A DNA stretch of 56,456 nt from DASZOC01 sp035550975 (GCA_035550975.1 DASZOC010000014.1:1-56456); one strand, 5' to 3'. Shown: positions 1 to 8,086, counted from the first letter of the stretch. Program-made: numbers and translations. The notes: generated by a model from the sequence alone, not told the origin.

Positions 1-823
1 GCGTGACCACGAATGCGATCCGCCGGCCGTTCGGCGACCACGATGGGTCACTCCCCGCGTCGCGACGTGAATAGATCTCGCGGATCCGGTCGGTGGCTGG
101 GTTGTAGATACAGATTCGGTTCCGGTTCAGGAAGCACTGGAACACGAGCCTCGAACCGTCGGGGGACCAGTCGGGAGTCATCTCTCCGTAGCTCGTGGAT
201 GCCGTGAGAATCGCAAGGTCGGAGCCATCCGCCGCGACGGTGTAGATATCTGGGGCCGCGCTGCGACCTCCGCACGACATGCCGGGCAGGTACCCGCCTT
301 GTCCCTCCGGAGCACGCGTGAACGTGATACGGGTCCCATCTCGATTCCAAACCGGATCGTCGTCGCACGCCGTATCGTTCGTTAGCTGAACGATGTCGCC
401 GCCGTCCGCATCGGCTACGAACAGATCTGCGCGGCGAAGGCTCCCGGCGCCGAGGGATACGAACGCGATCCGCGTCGCGTCGGGTGACCACGCTGCATCC
501 CAACCATGTTCGATGACTAGTCGCGGCGCTCCCTCACCGCGCCTGTACGTGTAGATGCCGCGCTCGGTGCGATCGGGAGCGGAGCCATCTAGGAGAAAGG
601 TCCCCCCATCCGGGGACAGCGAAGCCCGCTCGCGGACGACCCAATCGATCACCAACTTCCCGCGCTTTCTGGTGCTTCGCTCGATGAGCCAAACACCAGA
701 GCTCGCCCACGCCCTCTTGACGAAAACGATAGGCCCATTGTCGACCCGTAACCCCGCTGGCATCGAGGCAGGTGACATGGCGACGATGGCCGCAGCGAAC
801 GAAGCAACAAATGCTCTCTTCAT
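1..823 (-). CDS. Secreted TolB-like beta-propeller protein (partial, cut by window edge)
   Basis: Reading the minus strand from an ATG at 823 gives an open frame with no stop to base 1, so the gene continues beyond the window; 274 codons are visible. It opens with a signal-like segment (MKRAFVASFAAAIVAMSPAS) and carries WD40-like PD40 motifs such as WSPDATRIAF, WSPDGSRLVF and WSPNGRRIAF, typical of TolB-type six-bladed propellers. The start overlaps the stop of the upstream TolB-like gene in an ATGA (820-823), so the two are probably translationally coupled. A secreted or cell-surface protein is inferred; the ligand is unknown. Confidence 0.85.
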   Translation of the reverse strand, partial: MKRAFVASFAAAIVAMSPASMPAGLRVDNGPIVFVKRAWASSGVWLIERSTRKRGKLVIDWVVRERASLSPDGGTFLLDGSAPDRTERGIYTYRRGEGAPRLVIEHGWDAAWSPDATRIAFVSLGAGSLRRADLFVADADGGDIVQLTNDTACDDDPVWNRDGTRITFTRAPEGQGGYLPGMSCGGRSAAPDIYTVAADGSDLAILTASTSYGEMTPDWSPDGSRLVFQCFLNRNRICIYNPATDRIREIYSRRDAGSDPSWSPNGRRIAFVVT

Positions 824-1821
824 CGCGCTAGCCAGCCTCTGATGGGGCGCTGATCGCGCTTGTTGTCGGTGATCTGACGCAGACCCGTGCCATCGCGTCG
901 TATGGAGAAGATCTCCGAGTCAGCGTCCTCCTCGGTACGGGGGGTCACGGTGAAGTAGATGAGCTTGCCGTCTGGGGACCAATGGGGAAACATGCCTCGG
1001 TTCCTGCTGGCATAGATACGCCGAACCGCTTCGGTAGCGACATTCATCACACAGATGCCGCCTCGGCCGTCGTTCTGGTTCGTGGTGTCGCCATCACAGG
1101 TGAAGGCGATACGCGACCCATCAGGCGACCAATCCAGGTGTGCCTCCGAGCGCTCAGTCGGCCCGCCAAGCAACCGGGGCGTGCCTCCTCCAGACGTAAT
1201 CACGTAGATGTCGGCTCCCTCACACACCAAGGCCAAAGGACTACTAGTGAAAAAGAGGTGTCGGTTGACATCCGAGCACCGCACGAAAGCGATCAGGTCG
1301 GACCGAGGCGACCACTTCGCATACATGTCAAGGAACGCACCGTCGGTAAGTTGCTCCAGGCCTGATCCGTCTCGATCAACCGTCATCAACCTGCTCGTAT
1401 AGGGAGGCGTCCCCCGCTCCCGAATGAACAAGATGCGAGATCCATCAGACGACCAACTTGGCCATACATCACTCGAGAAATCGGGGGCGGCGGGCTTCGT
1501 GGTCAGCAGGGAGGCCCCGGACCCATCGATCCTCGCCTTCCAGATGCCTCGCGTTTCACCGCCAGCGGTGGAGCCGGAGTAAGAGACCCAGTCCTGATCC
1601 GGCGAGATCGATAGGTCCCAACCCCGAAAAAACCCGAGCTCCCGGCGGTCAGTCCAGTCTGATCGGACGCTCACATATCTGTAGCCGGGGACATCCTCTC
1701 TAACCTCGGACTTTGCGAGGACCACGATGCGGCCGTTGTCGCCCGGGAAGGTCGCGTGGGCAGAGGGAACGGTCGTGCCCAGCAGGGACAGCGCGATGCC
1801 GGCGATGAATACGCGATTCAT
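820..1821 (-). CDS. Secreted TolB-like beta-propeller protein
   Basis: A 333-residue protein. The ATG at 1821 gives a clean signal peptide (MNRVFIAGIALSLLGTTVPS, AHA cleavage) and has GGACGAAAG just upstream; an upstream in-frame ATG at 1863 would add 14 polar residues before the signal and is less likely. At least four PD40 motifs are visible (WSSDGSRILF, WSPRSDLIAF, WSPDGSRIAF, WSPDGKLIYF), the blade signature of the TolB-like family. It lies downstream of an ECF sigma factor and a membrane-anchored protein on the same strand, and its close paralogue follows with a 4-nt overlap, so one envelope-related operon is likely. Its ligand or partner is not predictable. Confidence 0.88.
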   Translation of the reverse strand: MNRVFIAGIALSLLGTTVPSAHATFPGDNGRIVVLAKSEVREDVPGYRYVSVRSDWTDRRELGFFRGWDLSISPDQDWVSYSGSTAGGETRGIWKARIDGSGASLLTTKPAAPDFSSDVWPSWSSDGSRILFIRERGTPPYTSRLMTVDRDGSGLEQLTDGAFLDMYAKWSPRSDLIAFVRCSDVNRHLFFTSSPLALVCEGADIYVITSGGGTPRLLGGPTERSEAHLDWSPDGSRIAFTCDGDTTNQNDGRGGICVMNVATEAVRRIYASRNRGMFPHWSPDGKLIYFTVTPRTEEDADSEIFSIRRDGTGLRQITDNKRDQRPIRGWLAR

Positions 1822-1893
1822 CTTTCGTCCTTCACGCTTGCTCTGTTCGTACGTATTCGTCATGAGCTGTCCGAGGCCTTCGTCCGGATCCGG

Positions 1894-2766
1894 CTACTCG
1901 AGGCGATCCGAGAAGGTAGCCGTCACCGTGCCCCTCGTCGGCGCGCCCTCTGGTCCACAGGAGTCGTTGTCGGCAAAGAGCTGAATCTCGATCCGAGCGC
2001 CTGCGGGGATCTCGACGAACCCATCCGTAGAGCCGCAGATCTCGAAGTTGTCCTCGATCTTGCCGTTTCGGTTCGCATCGATCCCCACGACCGCCGCAAC
2101 GGCATTGCCGCTCGCGTCGCTGATGTTCAACGAGAGGTACCGCTCGTAGGAGCGCGCCTGGAACTCGACGCATCCTGCGTCGGGTCCCGAATCGGAGGGG
2201 CAGTCGTACCCGGCGTACTGGCTGGTGGTGTCGATCCCGGCGCGGTACTCCTGCGACGCTGACCGGTCGCGAGGTTGATCTATGTGGTGGCGCGTCGGAC
2301 CGGGTCCGGGTGCGGGTTGTTGCGCGCCTGTTCCTTCGCCGCCTCCTGCGGGACGGGACCCGCTACCGGATGCCGGTGCAGGTGCTCCACCGATCGCGAC
2401 CGGTCGGCGGCCGGTCTCGACCTGCTGCTGGCGCCGCTCGGCTAGCTCGTTCGCTCTCCGAACGTCCTCCGGGTCGAACTCGGGCTTCACGACGTCTTCT
2501 TCCACGTCCTCGTCGTTCCCGTTATCCGGGACCGCGGGGTCGAACGGCTTCTGGATCTCGATGCCCAGGATGATGTCGGCAACGCGCGGACCGGCCAGCA
2601 GCATCAGCGCGGCAGCAGCGGCTCCCGCGAACGCGGCGATGAACACGTGGCGGCGCTCGCGAAGGCGCGCTGCAGCTTGAACGTTGATGAGCTCGAGCTC
2701 GGCATTGATGTCGAACGCGTCTGCGGTCGCGATGAATCCCTGGCGTAGGCGAGCGTCAAGAGACAT
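1894..2766 (-). CDS. Membrane-anchored anti-sigma-factor-like protein
   Basis: A 290-residue protein with a short cytoplasmic N-terminus, one membrane segment at about residues 40-60, a charged and Pro/Gly-rich linker (about 65-150), and an extracellular C-terminal domain with four visible cysteines. I place the start at ATG 2766, which has GAGGAGGT eight bases upstream and overlaps the sigma-factor gene by 11 bp; the TTG at 2769 is an alternative. Position right after an ECF sigma gene, with one membrane pass and a short cytoplasmic domain, is the usual arrangement of an anti-sigma factor, but I see no clear zinc-binding HxxxCxxC motif. The role is inferred from context. Confidence 0.6.
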   Translation of the reverse strand: MSLDARLRQGFIATADAFDINAELELINVQAAARLRERRHVFIAAFAGAAAAALMLLAGPRVADIILGIEIQKPFDPAVPDNGNDEDVEEDVVKPEFDPEDVRRANELAERRQQQVETGRRPVAIGGAPAPASGSGSRPAGGGEGTGAQQPAPGPGPTRHHIDQPRDRSASQEYRAGIDTTSQYAGYDCPSDSGPDAGCVEFQARSYERYLSLNISDASGNAVAAVVGIDANRNGKIEDNFEICGSTDGFVEIPAGARIEIQLFADNDSCGPEGAPTRGTVTATFSDRLE

Positions 2767-3247
2767 CAACGGTCACCTCCTCGCCCAAAGCTGTCGCAAG
2801 CTTCTTGCGAGCCCGGTGCAGATGCACTTTCGCCGTAGATTCCGAGCAATCCATGATCTCGGCCACTTCCGACACCGGTCGGTCCTCGAAATAGAACAGG
2901 ACGACCGCCGCACGCTGTGCCGAGGGCAGGGTCGCGACCGCCTTCATGAGGTCGGGGTCCCGGGTCGCGCTGGTCGTCGGGACGTCGATGTCGTCGGAGA
3001 AGGTCGACTGGAAGCGCTGTTTGCGAGCGGTCTTGACCGCCAGCCGGATCGCCACCCGGCGGACCCACGCCTCGGGTTTGTCGTACCTAGAGACCTTCGC
3101 CCAGTGCCGTAGCAGTTGGATGAATGCCTCCTGTGCAACATCCCTCGCCCCCTCCTTGTCTTGCAGCACGAGGTAAGCGGTCCGTACCACCTGTGGGTAC
3201 TCGCTCCGGAAGAACCACTCATAGCCTTCGGCTGCACCGCTTCCCAT
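2756..3247 (-). CDS. ECF-type RNA polymerase sigma factor
   Basis: A 163-residue sigma-70 family protein of ECF size. Region 2 is seen in the YEWFFRSEYPQVVR ... DVAQEAFIQLLRHW stretch, and region 4 in LPSAQRAAVVLFYFEDRPVS followed by a helix-turn-helix (EVAEIMDCSESTAKVHLHRA). I choose ATG 3247 rather than the upstream TTG at 3304 because the family normally begins close to the YEWFF helix. It overlaps the anti-sigma-like gene by 11 bp, and two secreted propeller genes follow, suggesting it controls an envelope operon. Its upstream region shares a 12-bp sequence with the region upstream of the gene at 3375-4091. Confidence 0.9.
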   Translation of the reverse strand: MGSGAAEGYEWFFRSEYPQVVRTAYLVLQDKEGARDVAQEAFIQLLRHWAKVSRYDKPEAWVRRVAIRLAVKTARKQRFQSTFSDDIDVPTTSATRDPDLMKAVATLPSAQRAAVVLFYFEDRPVSEVAEIMDCSESTAKVHLHRARKKLATALGEEVTVDVS

Positions 3248-3300
3248 ATCCCACGCCCGCGAAAGTCCGATCCGTCCCCTATGCACAGCCAGGCGGGCCC

Positions 3301-3312
3301 TCAAAGGTTTAC
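3301..3312 (-). promoter_or_regulatory. Shared 12-bp upstream element, copy 1
   Basis: TCAAAGGTTTAC (plus strand) lies 54-65 bp before the sigma-factor ATG. The identical 12-mer recurs at 4157-4168, 65-76 bp before the secreted-protein ATG on the same strand. Read on the coding strand it is GTAAACCTTTGA, which could be part of a -35 region or an operator. A second TCAAAGG lies 22 bp away at 3323-3329. Function is inferred from position only. Confidence 0.4.
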
Positions 3313-3374
3313 TCGGCCTCTCTCAAAGGCGCTAAATCCCCGAACTCAGGGATATATGGACCGACCCCGGGTGT

Positions 3375-4091
3375 CTAGAGTCTCGTCAGCTCCGCCCACC
3401 CGACATTGAACGCGGCCCCATGGATCAGATAGATGCGAGTGCCCGAATCCACGACCACGAGGTGGTCGACGCTCGTCTGTCCCCTGCCGTCGCGTTCGAC
3501 GTCGTACGTGCACCGGAAGGATTCGTCGCGAGGTCGGTGGACGGCGCCACCGTTCACCCGGAACTTGCCGAAGCACTCGCCGAGGCCGTCGAAGCGGTAC
3601 GTGCCGGTGCTGGTCTCGTAGACCCCGCCCAGCTCGGCCGGATGTATGAACGACCAGCGTCCGGCGATACTCTGCGGACCCAACCGGCCTGGGCCCGTCG
3701 GACGCATCTCGCCGTGGCCGACGACGCCGGCCTGGTCGTGGATGAAGACGATCGCCTTGCCGTGCTCCGCGATGGAGAAGCTGTAGGGCGCGGTTGGAGC
3801 ACCCGTGATCGTGCCCCGGCCGCCGCGGCGCAACGTGTAGGTGCAGTCGGTCTCCTGCTCGACCGCTTCGGCCTTTGTGCCACCGTTCGTCACCTGCTCG
3901 ACCTTGCAACCACCGGCGCCGTCGAACCGGACGATCCCGACGGACGTGCCGTACTTGTCCCCGACGCGGAACTCTTCGAAGAAGCCCCACCTACCTCTAA
4001 GGCTCGACACGCTGTAGCCGGTATGTGCCTGCGTCGGCACCGACCCAGCCATCGCGACGAGCGAGATGAGGACGATGATGATGCGCCGCAT
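3375..4091 (-). CDS. Secreted protein with two tandem ~100-residue repeats
   Basis: A 238-residue protein of unknown function. The start is ATG 4091, preceded by GGAGC at normal spacing; it gives a signal peptide (MRRIIIVLISLVAMAGSVPT, then QAH). The mature protein is an internal duplication: each half has GRW near its start, then a TGxxRFDGxGxC-like segment, an NGG, a CTY-(V/L)-x-RxGRG motif and a closing HxAxxVGxxE motif. Each half has one cysteine pair that could be a disulfide. It is transcribed divergently from the phosphatase-like gene at 4194. I do not recognise the family. Confidence 0.75.
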   Translation of the reverse strand: MRRIIIVLISLVAMAGSVPTQAHTGYSVSSLRGRWGFFEEFRVGDKYGTSVGIVRFDGAGGCKVEQVTNGGTKAEAVEQETDCTYTLRRGGRGTITGAPTAPYSFSIAEHGKAIVFIHDQAGVVGHGEMRPTGPGRLGPQSIAGRWSFIHPAELGGVYETSTGTYRFDGLGECFGKFRVNGGAVHRPRDESFRCTYDVERDGRGQTSVDHLVVVDSGTRIYLIHGAAFNVGWAELTRL

Positions 4092-4156
4092 GTGAGCTCC
4101 TTTGTCCGTGGCGGGCACGGCGCGCCCGCGTCGATGACACACAGCGGCCGGAGGTG

Positions 4157-4168
4157 TCAAAGGTTTAC
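4157..4168 (-). promoter_or_regulatory. Shared 12-bp upstream element, copy 2
   Basis: Identical TCAAAGGTTTAC to that at 3301-3312, here in the 102-bp divergent region between the secreted protein (minus) and the phosphatase-like gene (plus). On the minus strand it reads into TTTGACA, so it may overlap a -35 box. Possibly a target of the neighbouring ECF sigma factor or of another regulator. Confidence 0.4.
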
Positions 4169-4193
4169 CGCCGCGGATGCTAAGAACGCGGGG

Positions 4194-4676
4194 ATGCACA
4201 CGAAGCGATGGGCGCAGGCGCAGGACATGCGGGTTCGTCTGCCGAGCTCGCAAGGGGGGCCCGACAAGCCGCTCGTGCTGTTCGTCTGCGTGCACAACGC
4301 GGGTCGCTCCCGCATCGCCGAGGCGTTCTTCAACCAGCTCGCCGGCGACCGTTACGCGGGCCGCTCCGCCGGAACCCAACCTGCGGCACGTCCACACGCT
4401 GAGGTCGTCGCCGCGATGCGCGACGTGGGGGTGGAGCTCGAGGACCGGCCGGGCGTGATGCTGACCCAGGAGATGACCGATGGAGCCGAACGCGTCATCG
4501 GCATGGGATGCGCGGTGGAGGAAGCGTGTCCCGCCCTGCGCGTGCCGCTAGAGGACTGGGAGCTGGACGACCCGAAGGGCAAGCCGCCCGAAGAGGTCGC
4601 AGCGATCCGCGACCGGATCGAGATGAAGGTCCGGAACCTGATAGCGCAGCTCGACCGCGAACGCGCTGCTACGTAG
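4194..4676 (+). CDS. Low-molecular-weight phosphatase / ArsC-type arsenate reductase family protein
   Basis: A 160-residue protein with the CX5R phosphate-binding loop CVHNAGRS at residues 32-39, directly after a hydrophobic strand (PLVLFV), as in the low-molecular-weight tyrosine phosphatase fold used by thioredoxin-linked arsenate reductases. The WELDDPKG motif near residue 123 supplies the general acid aspartate. ATG 4194 is used; ATG 4227 would also keep the whole fold. No arsB, arsR or acr3 gene is nearby, so arsenic resistance is not supported by context and phosphoprotein phosphatase activity is equally possible. Confidence 0.8.
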   Translation: MHTKRWAQAQDMRVRLPSSQGGPDKPLVLFVCVHNAGRSRIAEAFFNQLAGDRYAGRSAGTQPAARPHAEVVAAMRDVGVELEDRPGVMLTQEMTDGAERVIGMGCAVEEACPALRVPLEDWELDDPKGKPPEEVAAIRDRIEMKVRNLIAQLDRERAAT

Positions 4677-5039
4677 TCACTCCTCGGCTAGGCGCTTCTC
4701 GAGCTCGGCGATGTCTTCGTCCAACGAGTCCATCGCCCCGCGCCGGCGGCGCTTCTCGAAGTCCTTCATGCGCTTCGGGTAGCCGATCACCTGGGCGTCG
4801 TAGACGGGGATCGCGTGCGTCTCACAGAACGAGACCGCATCCGCCGGCTCCCGCACGGGCGCACGAAGATGATCTCCGTCTCGGTCGACCAACAGCAGGG
4901 TCGTCGGGCTCGTCGGCGTGCGCGGCTCGATGTAGCCCTCGACGCCCTTGCGCTCGGCAACGAAAGGCTCGAGCTCCACCAGCCCCGGGTTGCTCTTCTT
5001 CGAGAAGAACGCCCGGATCCTGTCACCGAATCCAGCCAT
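4677..5039 (-). CDS. Conserved hypothetical protein, 120 aa
   Basis: A soluble 120-residue protein: an N-terminal amphipathic helix (MAGFGDRIRAFFSKK), a central mixed region containing TLLLVDRDGDH and VYDAQVIGYPKR, and a strongly charged C-terminal helix with a KRRRR cluster and an acidic end. It lies between etfA (5 bp downstream of this gene's start, same strand) and a convergent phosphatase-like gene with no gap. It is probably the last gene of the etfBA operon. I do not recognise a family. Confidence 0.65.
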   Translation of the reverse strand: MAGFGDRIRAFFSKKSNPGLVELEPFVAERKGVEGYIEPRTPTSPTTLLLVDRDGDHLRAPVREPADAVSFCETHAIPVYDAQVIGYPKRMKDFEKRRRRGAMDSLDEDIAELEKRLAEE

Positions 5040-5044
5040 GACCT

Positions 5045-5995
5045 CTAGCCTTTGCGGTTCTTCACCTCTTCGATGAGCTGCGGCACGATCTTCAGCGCGT
5101 CACCGACGACCCCGATGTCGGCGATCGAGAAGATCGGCGCTTCCTCGTCTTTATTGATGGCGATGATCTTCTTGGCGCCCTTCATCCCGACCATGTGCTG
5201 CGTCGCACCGGAGATCCCTACCGCGATGTAGACGCCCGGCTTGACCGTGATGCCGGTCTGGCCGATCTGCATCGAATACGGCACCCAGCCGGCATCGACG
5301 ACCGCTCGCGTCGCGCCGACCGCGCCGCCGAGGAGGGTGGCGAGATCTTCGAGCATCTTGAAGTTGTCCGGTTCCTGCAGACCGCGCCCGCCGGAGACGA
5401 CGACGGAAGCCGCGTCCAGTTTCGGCCCGGACGCAGCCTCCTCGTGACGCTCGACACGTTTGGCTTTCTTGACCTCGTCGGGGAGATCGACCTCGACCGG
5501 CACGACGGTCGCCGAGCCGCCGCTCGGCGAGGGCTCGAACGACTTCGGACGAACGAGCACCAGCTTCGGCGTCCCTTCGAGCTCGACGTCGACCAGCTCC
5601 GCTCCGCCGAAGATCGTCGTCTGCGCCGTGTCGACCGAATGGAGCCCGATGGCATTGCCCATGAGGGTCGACCCCGTCTTCCCGGACAGCCGCCCCGCGA
5701 TATCGCGCGAGTCGTAGTTGTTCGCGAACAAGACGAGATCGGGGTTGTGCTGCGCGATCAGCTCCGCGAGCGCGTGCGCGTGCGGCTGCGCGATGTAGTC
5801 GTCGTAGACGGAGTCGTCGCTCGCGAAGACGGTCGCCGCGCCGTACTCCCCCAGCTTGGCCGCCGCTTCGGTGGCACCGGCCCCCAGGACTATGGCCGAG
5901 GCTTCTCCGAGCTCGCGCGCCTTCGTGAGGATCTCGAGCGCGGCGGGATCGAGCTCGCCGTCGTGAACCTCTGCGTATACCCATACGGAACTCAT
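5045..5995 (-). CDS. etfA: Electron transfer flavoprotein, alpha subunit
   Basis: EtfA (FixB) of 316 residues, normal length. It binds FAD and, with EtfB, passes electrons from acyl-CoA dehydrogenases to the quinone pool. The FAD domain shows the family motifs SGGRGL, VGATRAVVDAGW, QIGQTG, GISGATQHMVGM and AINKDEEAPIF in the C-terminal third. It follows etfB with a 3-bp gap. With the enoyl-CoA hydratase and acyl-CoA mutase nearby this supports fatty or branched acid oxidation. Confidence 0.96.
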   Translation of the reverse strand: MSSVWVYAEVHDGELDPAALEILTKARELGEASAIVLGAGATEAAAKLGEYGAATVFASDDSVYDDYIAQPHAHALAELIAQHNPDLVLFANNYDSRDIAGRLSGKTGSTLMGNAIGLHSVDTAQTTIFGGAELVDVELEGTPKLVLVRPKSFEPSPSGGSATVVPVEVDLPDEVKKAKRVERHEEAASGPKLDAASVVVSGGRGLQEPDNFKMLEDLATLLGGAVGATRAVVDAGWVPYSMQIGQTGITVKPGVYIAVGISGATQHMVGMKGAKKIIAINKDEEAPIFSIADIGVVGDALKIVPQLIEEVKNRKG

Positions 5996-5998
5996 GGC

Positions 5999-6763
5999 TC
6001 AGATCACCTTCGCTTCTTTGAGGAAGTCCGCGATCTTCGCGGCCCCCGTCCCGTCGTCTTCGAACACCTCGCCGGCTTTACGTTCCTCGGCAGGCACGAT
6101 CTGCGCGATCTTCTGCTTGATCGCTACATCGTCACCCGAAAGACCGAGGTCGGCGACCGACAGCTCTTCGACCGGCTTCTTCTTGGCAGCCATGATGCCC
6201 TTGAAAGACGCGTAGCGCGGTTCGTTGACTCCGGCCGTCACCGTCACGAGCGCGGGCAGAGGGCACTCAACGACGTGATAGCCGCTCGCGGTTTGCCGCT
6301 GGACCTTCACGCTCGAGCCGTCGCTCTCCAAGGTCTTCGCGAACGTGACCTGCGGGACGCCGAGGAACTCCGCGAGCGTCGCGGGCATCGTCCCGGTGTA
6401 GCCATCGGTGGACTCCACCCCAGCGATGACGAGATCGAACTCGGTGCGCTTGATCGCCGCCGACAGCACCCGCGCGGTGACCAGCGCGTCGGCGCCTTGG
6501 AGCGCATCGTCCGAGATCAAGATGCCTTTGTCGGCGCCCATCGAGAGCCCTCGGGTGACGGCTTCGCGGGCCTGGGCCGGACCCATCGAGACAAGGGTGA
6601 CGTCGCCGCCGTGCGCCTCCTTGAGCTGGAGCCCCGCCTCGACACCGAACTCGTCGCCCGGGTCGAGCACCCCCTGGACCCCCTGGCGCTTCAACCGATC
6701 GCCGTCCATCTCGGGCGGCACGTTGGGGTCGGGGATGTGCTTCACACACACCACGATGTTCAC
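5999..6763 (-). CDS. etfB: Electron transfer flavoprotein, beta subunit
   Basis: EtfB (FixA), 254 residues. The N-terminus MNIVVCVKHIPDP and the AMP-binding-region motif VIAGVESTDGYTGTMPATLA are characteristic. It forms the heterodimer with the EtfA encoded 3 bp downstream. The start has AGGACC-type upstream sequence and lies 33 bp from a 20-bp palindrome (6797-6816) that probably regulates the etf operon. Confidence 0.96.
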   Translation of the reverse strand: MNIVVCVKHIPDPNVPPEMDGDRLKRQGVQGVLDPGDEFGVEAGLQLKEAHGGDVTLVSMGPAQAREAVTRGLSMGADKGILISDDALQGADALVTARVLSAAIKRTEFDLVIAGVESTDGYTGTMPATLAEFLGVPQVTFAKTLESDGSSVKVQRQTASGYHVVECPLPALVTVTAGVNEPRYASFKGIMAAKKKPVEELSVADLGLSGDDVAIKQKIAQIVPAEERKAGEVFEDDGTGAAKIADFLKEAKVI

Positions 6764-6796
6764 GAAAGGTCCTCCCCGTAAGGGTTGTGGGACGAA

Positions 6797-6816
6797 GTGC
6801 TTGCTAGAGCAAGCAC
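6797..6816. promoter_or_regulatory. 20-bp palindrome upstream of etfB (operator candidate)
   Basis: GTGCTTGCTAGAGCAAGCAC is two perfect 9-bp arms around AG, 34-53 bp upstream of the etfB ATG. Such a symmetric GCTTGCT/AGCAAGC site with no T-run resembles operators of TetR-family regulators of acyl-CoA metabolism more than a terminator. The cognate regulator is not evident. Confidence 0.6.
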
Positions 6817-6857
6817 CCTACCAAAGGCGGCTCCGGGCGGAACCAAGCGCTGCCCCC

Positions 6858-7235
6858 CTAGGGGACGTCGTCGCGCGGCGACAGGACGCAGAATTCGTTG
6901 CCTTCGGGGTCGGCCATGACCGTCCACGTCACGTCGGTCTGACCGATGTCGGCGCGCGTCGCACCGAGATCCTCGAGCCGCCTCACCTCGGCTTCGCGAT
7001 CGGTATCGGGGATCAGGTCCAGGTGCAGCCGGTTCTTGACCTTCTTCTCGTCCGGGGCCTTGTAGAAGAGGATGTTCCACGACGAACCCATCCGGCCCTT
7101 CCCCGCCAGCGCGTACTCGTCGCCGTCATCGTCTTCGTGCACGACCTCTAGACCAAGGGCCTCCTTCCAGAACGCGCCGAGCTTGCGCGGGTCGTGGCTG
7201 TCGACTGTCAGCCAGCCGATCTTCAGTCCTGTCAT
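6858..7235 (-). CDS. VOC (glyoxalase/bleomycin-resistance) family protein
   Basis: A 125-residue single VOC domain with typical beginning (GWLTVDSHDPRKLGAFWKEA) and end (WTVMADPEGNEFCVL). The motif NRLHLDL supplies a likely metal-ligand histidine and PEGNEFCV the usual glutamate. ATG 7235 is preceded by GGAGGCGCACG. It lies 10 bp after the enoyl-CoA hydratase gene on the same strand and is probably cotranscribed. The substrate is unknown; a methylmalonyl-CoA epimerase is possible but such enzymes are usually longer. Confidence 0.85.
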   Translation of the reverse strand: MTGLKIGWLTVDSHDPRKLGAFWKEALGLEVVHEDDDGDEYALAGKGRMGSSWNILFYKAPDEKKVKNRLHLDLIPDTDREAEVRRLEDLGATRADIGQTDVTWTVMADPEGNEFCVLSPRDDVP

Positions 7236-7245
7236 CGTGCGCCTC

Positions 7246-8025
7246 CTAGCGCCCCACGAACTTCGCCTTGCCGGGGCCGTTCTCGACGAACGATTCCATC
7301 CCTATCTTCTGGTCCTCCGTTGCGAACAACGCCGCGAACGCCTGGCGCTCGAGAAGGATGCCCGTCGCCTTGTCGACGTCGACACCGGCCTGGATGACTT
7401 GCTTCGCGGCCATCAGCGCGATCGACGGACCCGCGGCGAGCGACTCGGCTATCTCGACGGCACGCTCGTAGACGCGACCGGGTTCGACCACCTCGTTGAC
7501 CAGACCGATCTGCAGAGCCTCTTCGGCCGCTACGAAACGACCGGTGTAGATGAGCTCTTTCGCGCGCCCCACGCCTACGAGACGCGGAAGTCGTTGCGTT
7601 CCACCGGCCCCCGGGATGACCCCGAGCAGGATCTCGGGCTGACCCAGTTGCGAATCCGTGGCGCAGACGCGCAGGTCGCACGCGAGCGCGAGCTCGCAGC
7701 CACCGCCGAGCGCGTAACCGTTGATCGCCGCGATCGTGATCTGCGGCAGGTCCTCCAAGTGGTTGAAGACGTCCTGGAAACCACCGATGTAACGGAACAT
7801 CGTCACCGCGTCGCGCTCGCCCATCTCCTTGATGTCCGCGCCCGCGGCGAACACTCGCTCGCCGCCCCACAAGACGACCGCGCGCACGTCGTCGCGGCCG
7901 CGGACCTCGTCGACCGCTGCGCCTATCTCTCCCGCGACCTGCGCGTTCAGCGGGTTCAGCTTCGGACGGTCCAAACGGATCGTCCCGACGCCGCCCGAGA
8001 CTTCGAGCTTGACGAACTCGCCCAC
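7246..8025 (-). CDS. Enoyl-CoA hydratase/isomerase (crotonase family)
   Basis: A 259-residue crotonase. GTG 8025 is chosen because AAAGGAGGAACG precedes it directly; longer in-frame starts lack this. Oxyanion-hole motifs are visible: AAGADIKEM near residue 60 and NGYALGGGCELALACDLR near residue 100, followed by the catalytic region GQPEILLGVIPGAGGTQRL with Glu in the usual place. The enzyme would hydrate 2-enoyl-CoA in beta-oxidation. It is divergent from the Nudix gene with 61 bp between starts. Confidence 0.93.
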   Translation of the reverse strand: MGEFVKLEVSGGVGTIRLDRPKLNPLNAQVAGEIGAAVDEVRGRDDVRAVVLWGGERVFAAGADIKEMGERDAVTMFRYIGGFQDVFNHLEDLPQITIAAINGYALGGGCELALACDLRVCATDSQLGQPEILLGVIPGAGGTQRLPRLVGVGRAKELIYTGRFVAAEEALQIGLVNEVVEPGRVYERAVEIAESLAAGPSIALMAAKQVIQAGVDVDKATGILLERQAFAALFATEDQKIGMESFVENGPGKAKFVGR

Positions 8026-8086
8026 CGTTCCTCCTTTATCGCTGTCGGCGCAGCCTATTTGTCGGTTCTGGCTAGCATGGCAGGCC

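Noticed and set aside
4194..4676. Arsenic-resistance locus
   Set aside because: Only a single ArsC/LMW-phosphatase-like gene; no arsR, arsB or acr3 around it.
5195..6781. 528-codon plus-strand open frame opposite etfA/etfB
   Set aside because: High-GC antisense shadow: Arg/Asp-rich composition with no domain, while the minus strand encodes clear EtfA and EtfB.
6797..6816. Terminator of the VOC/enoyl-CoA hydratase operon
   Set aside because: The palindrome has no T-run and lies close to the etfB start, so an operator fits better, although a role in termination cannot be excluded.
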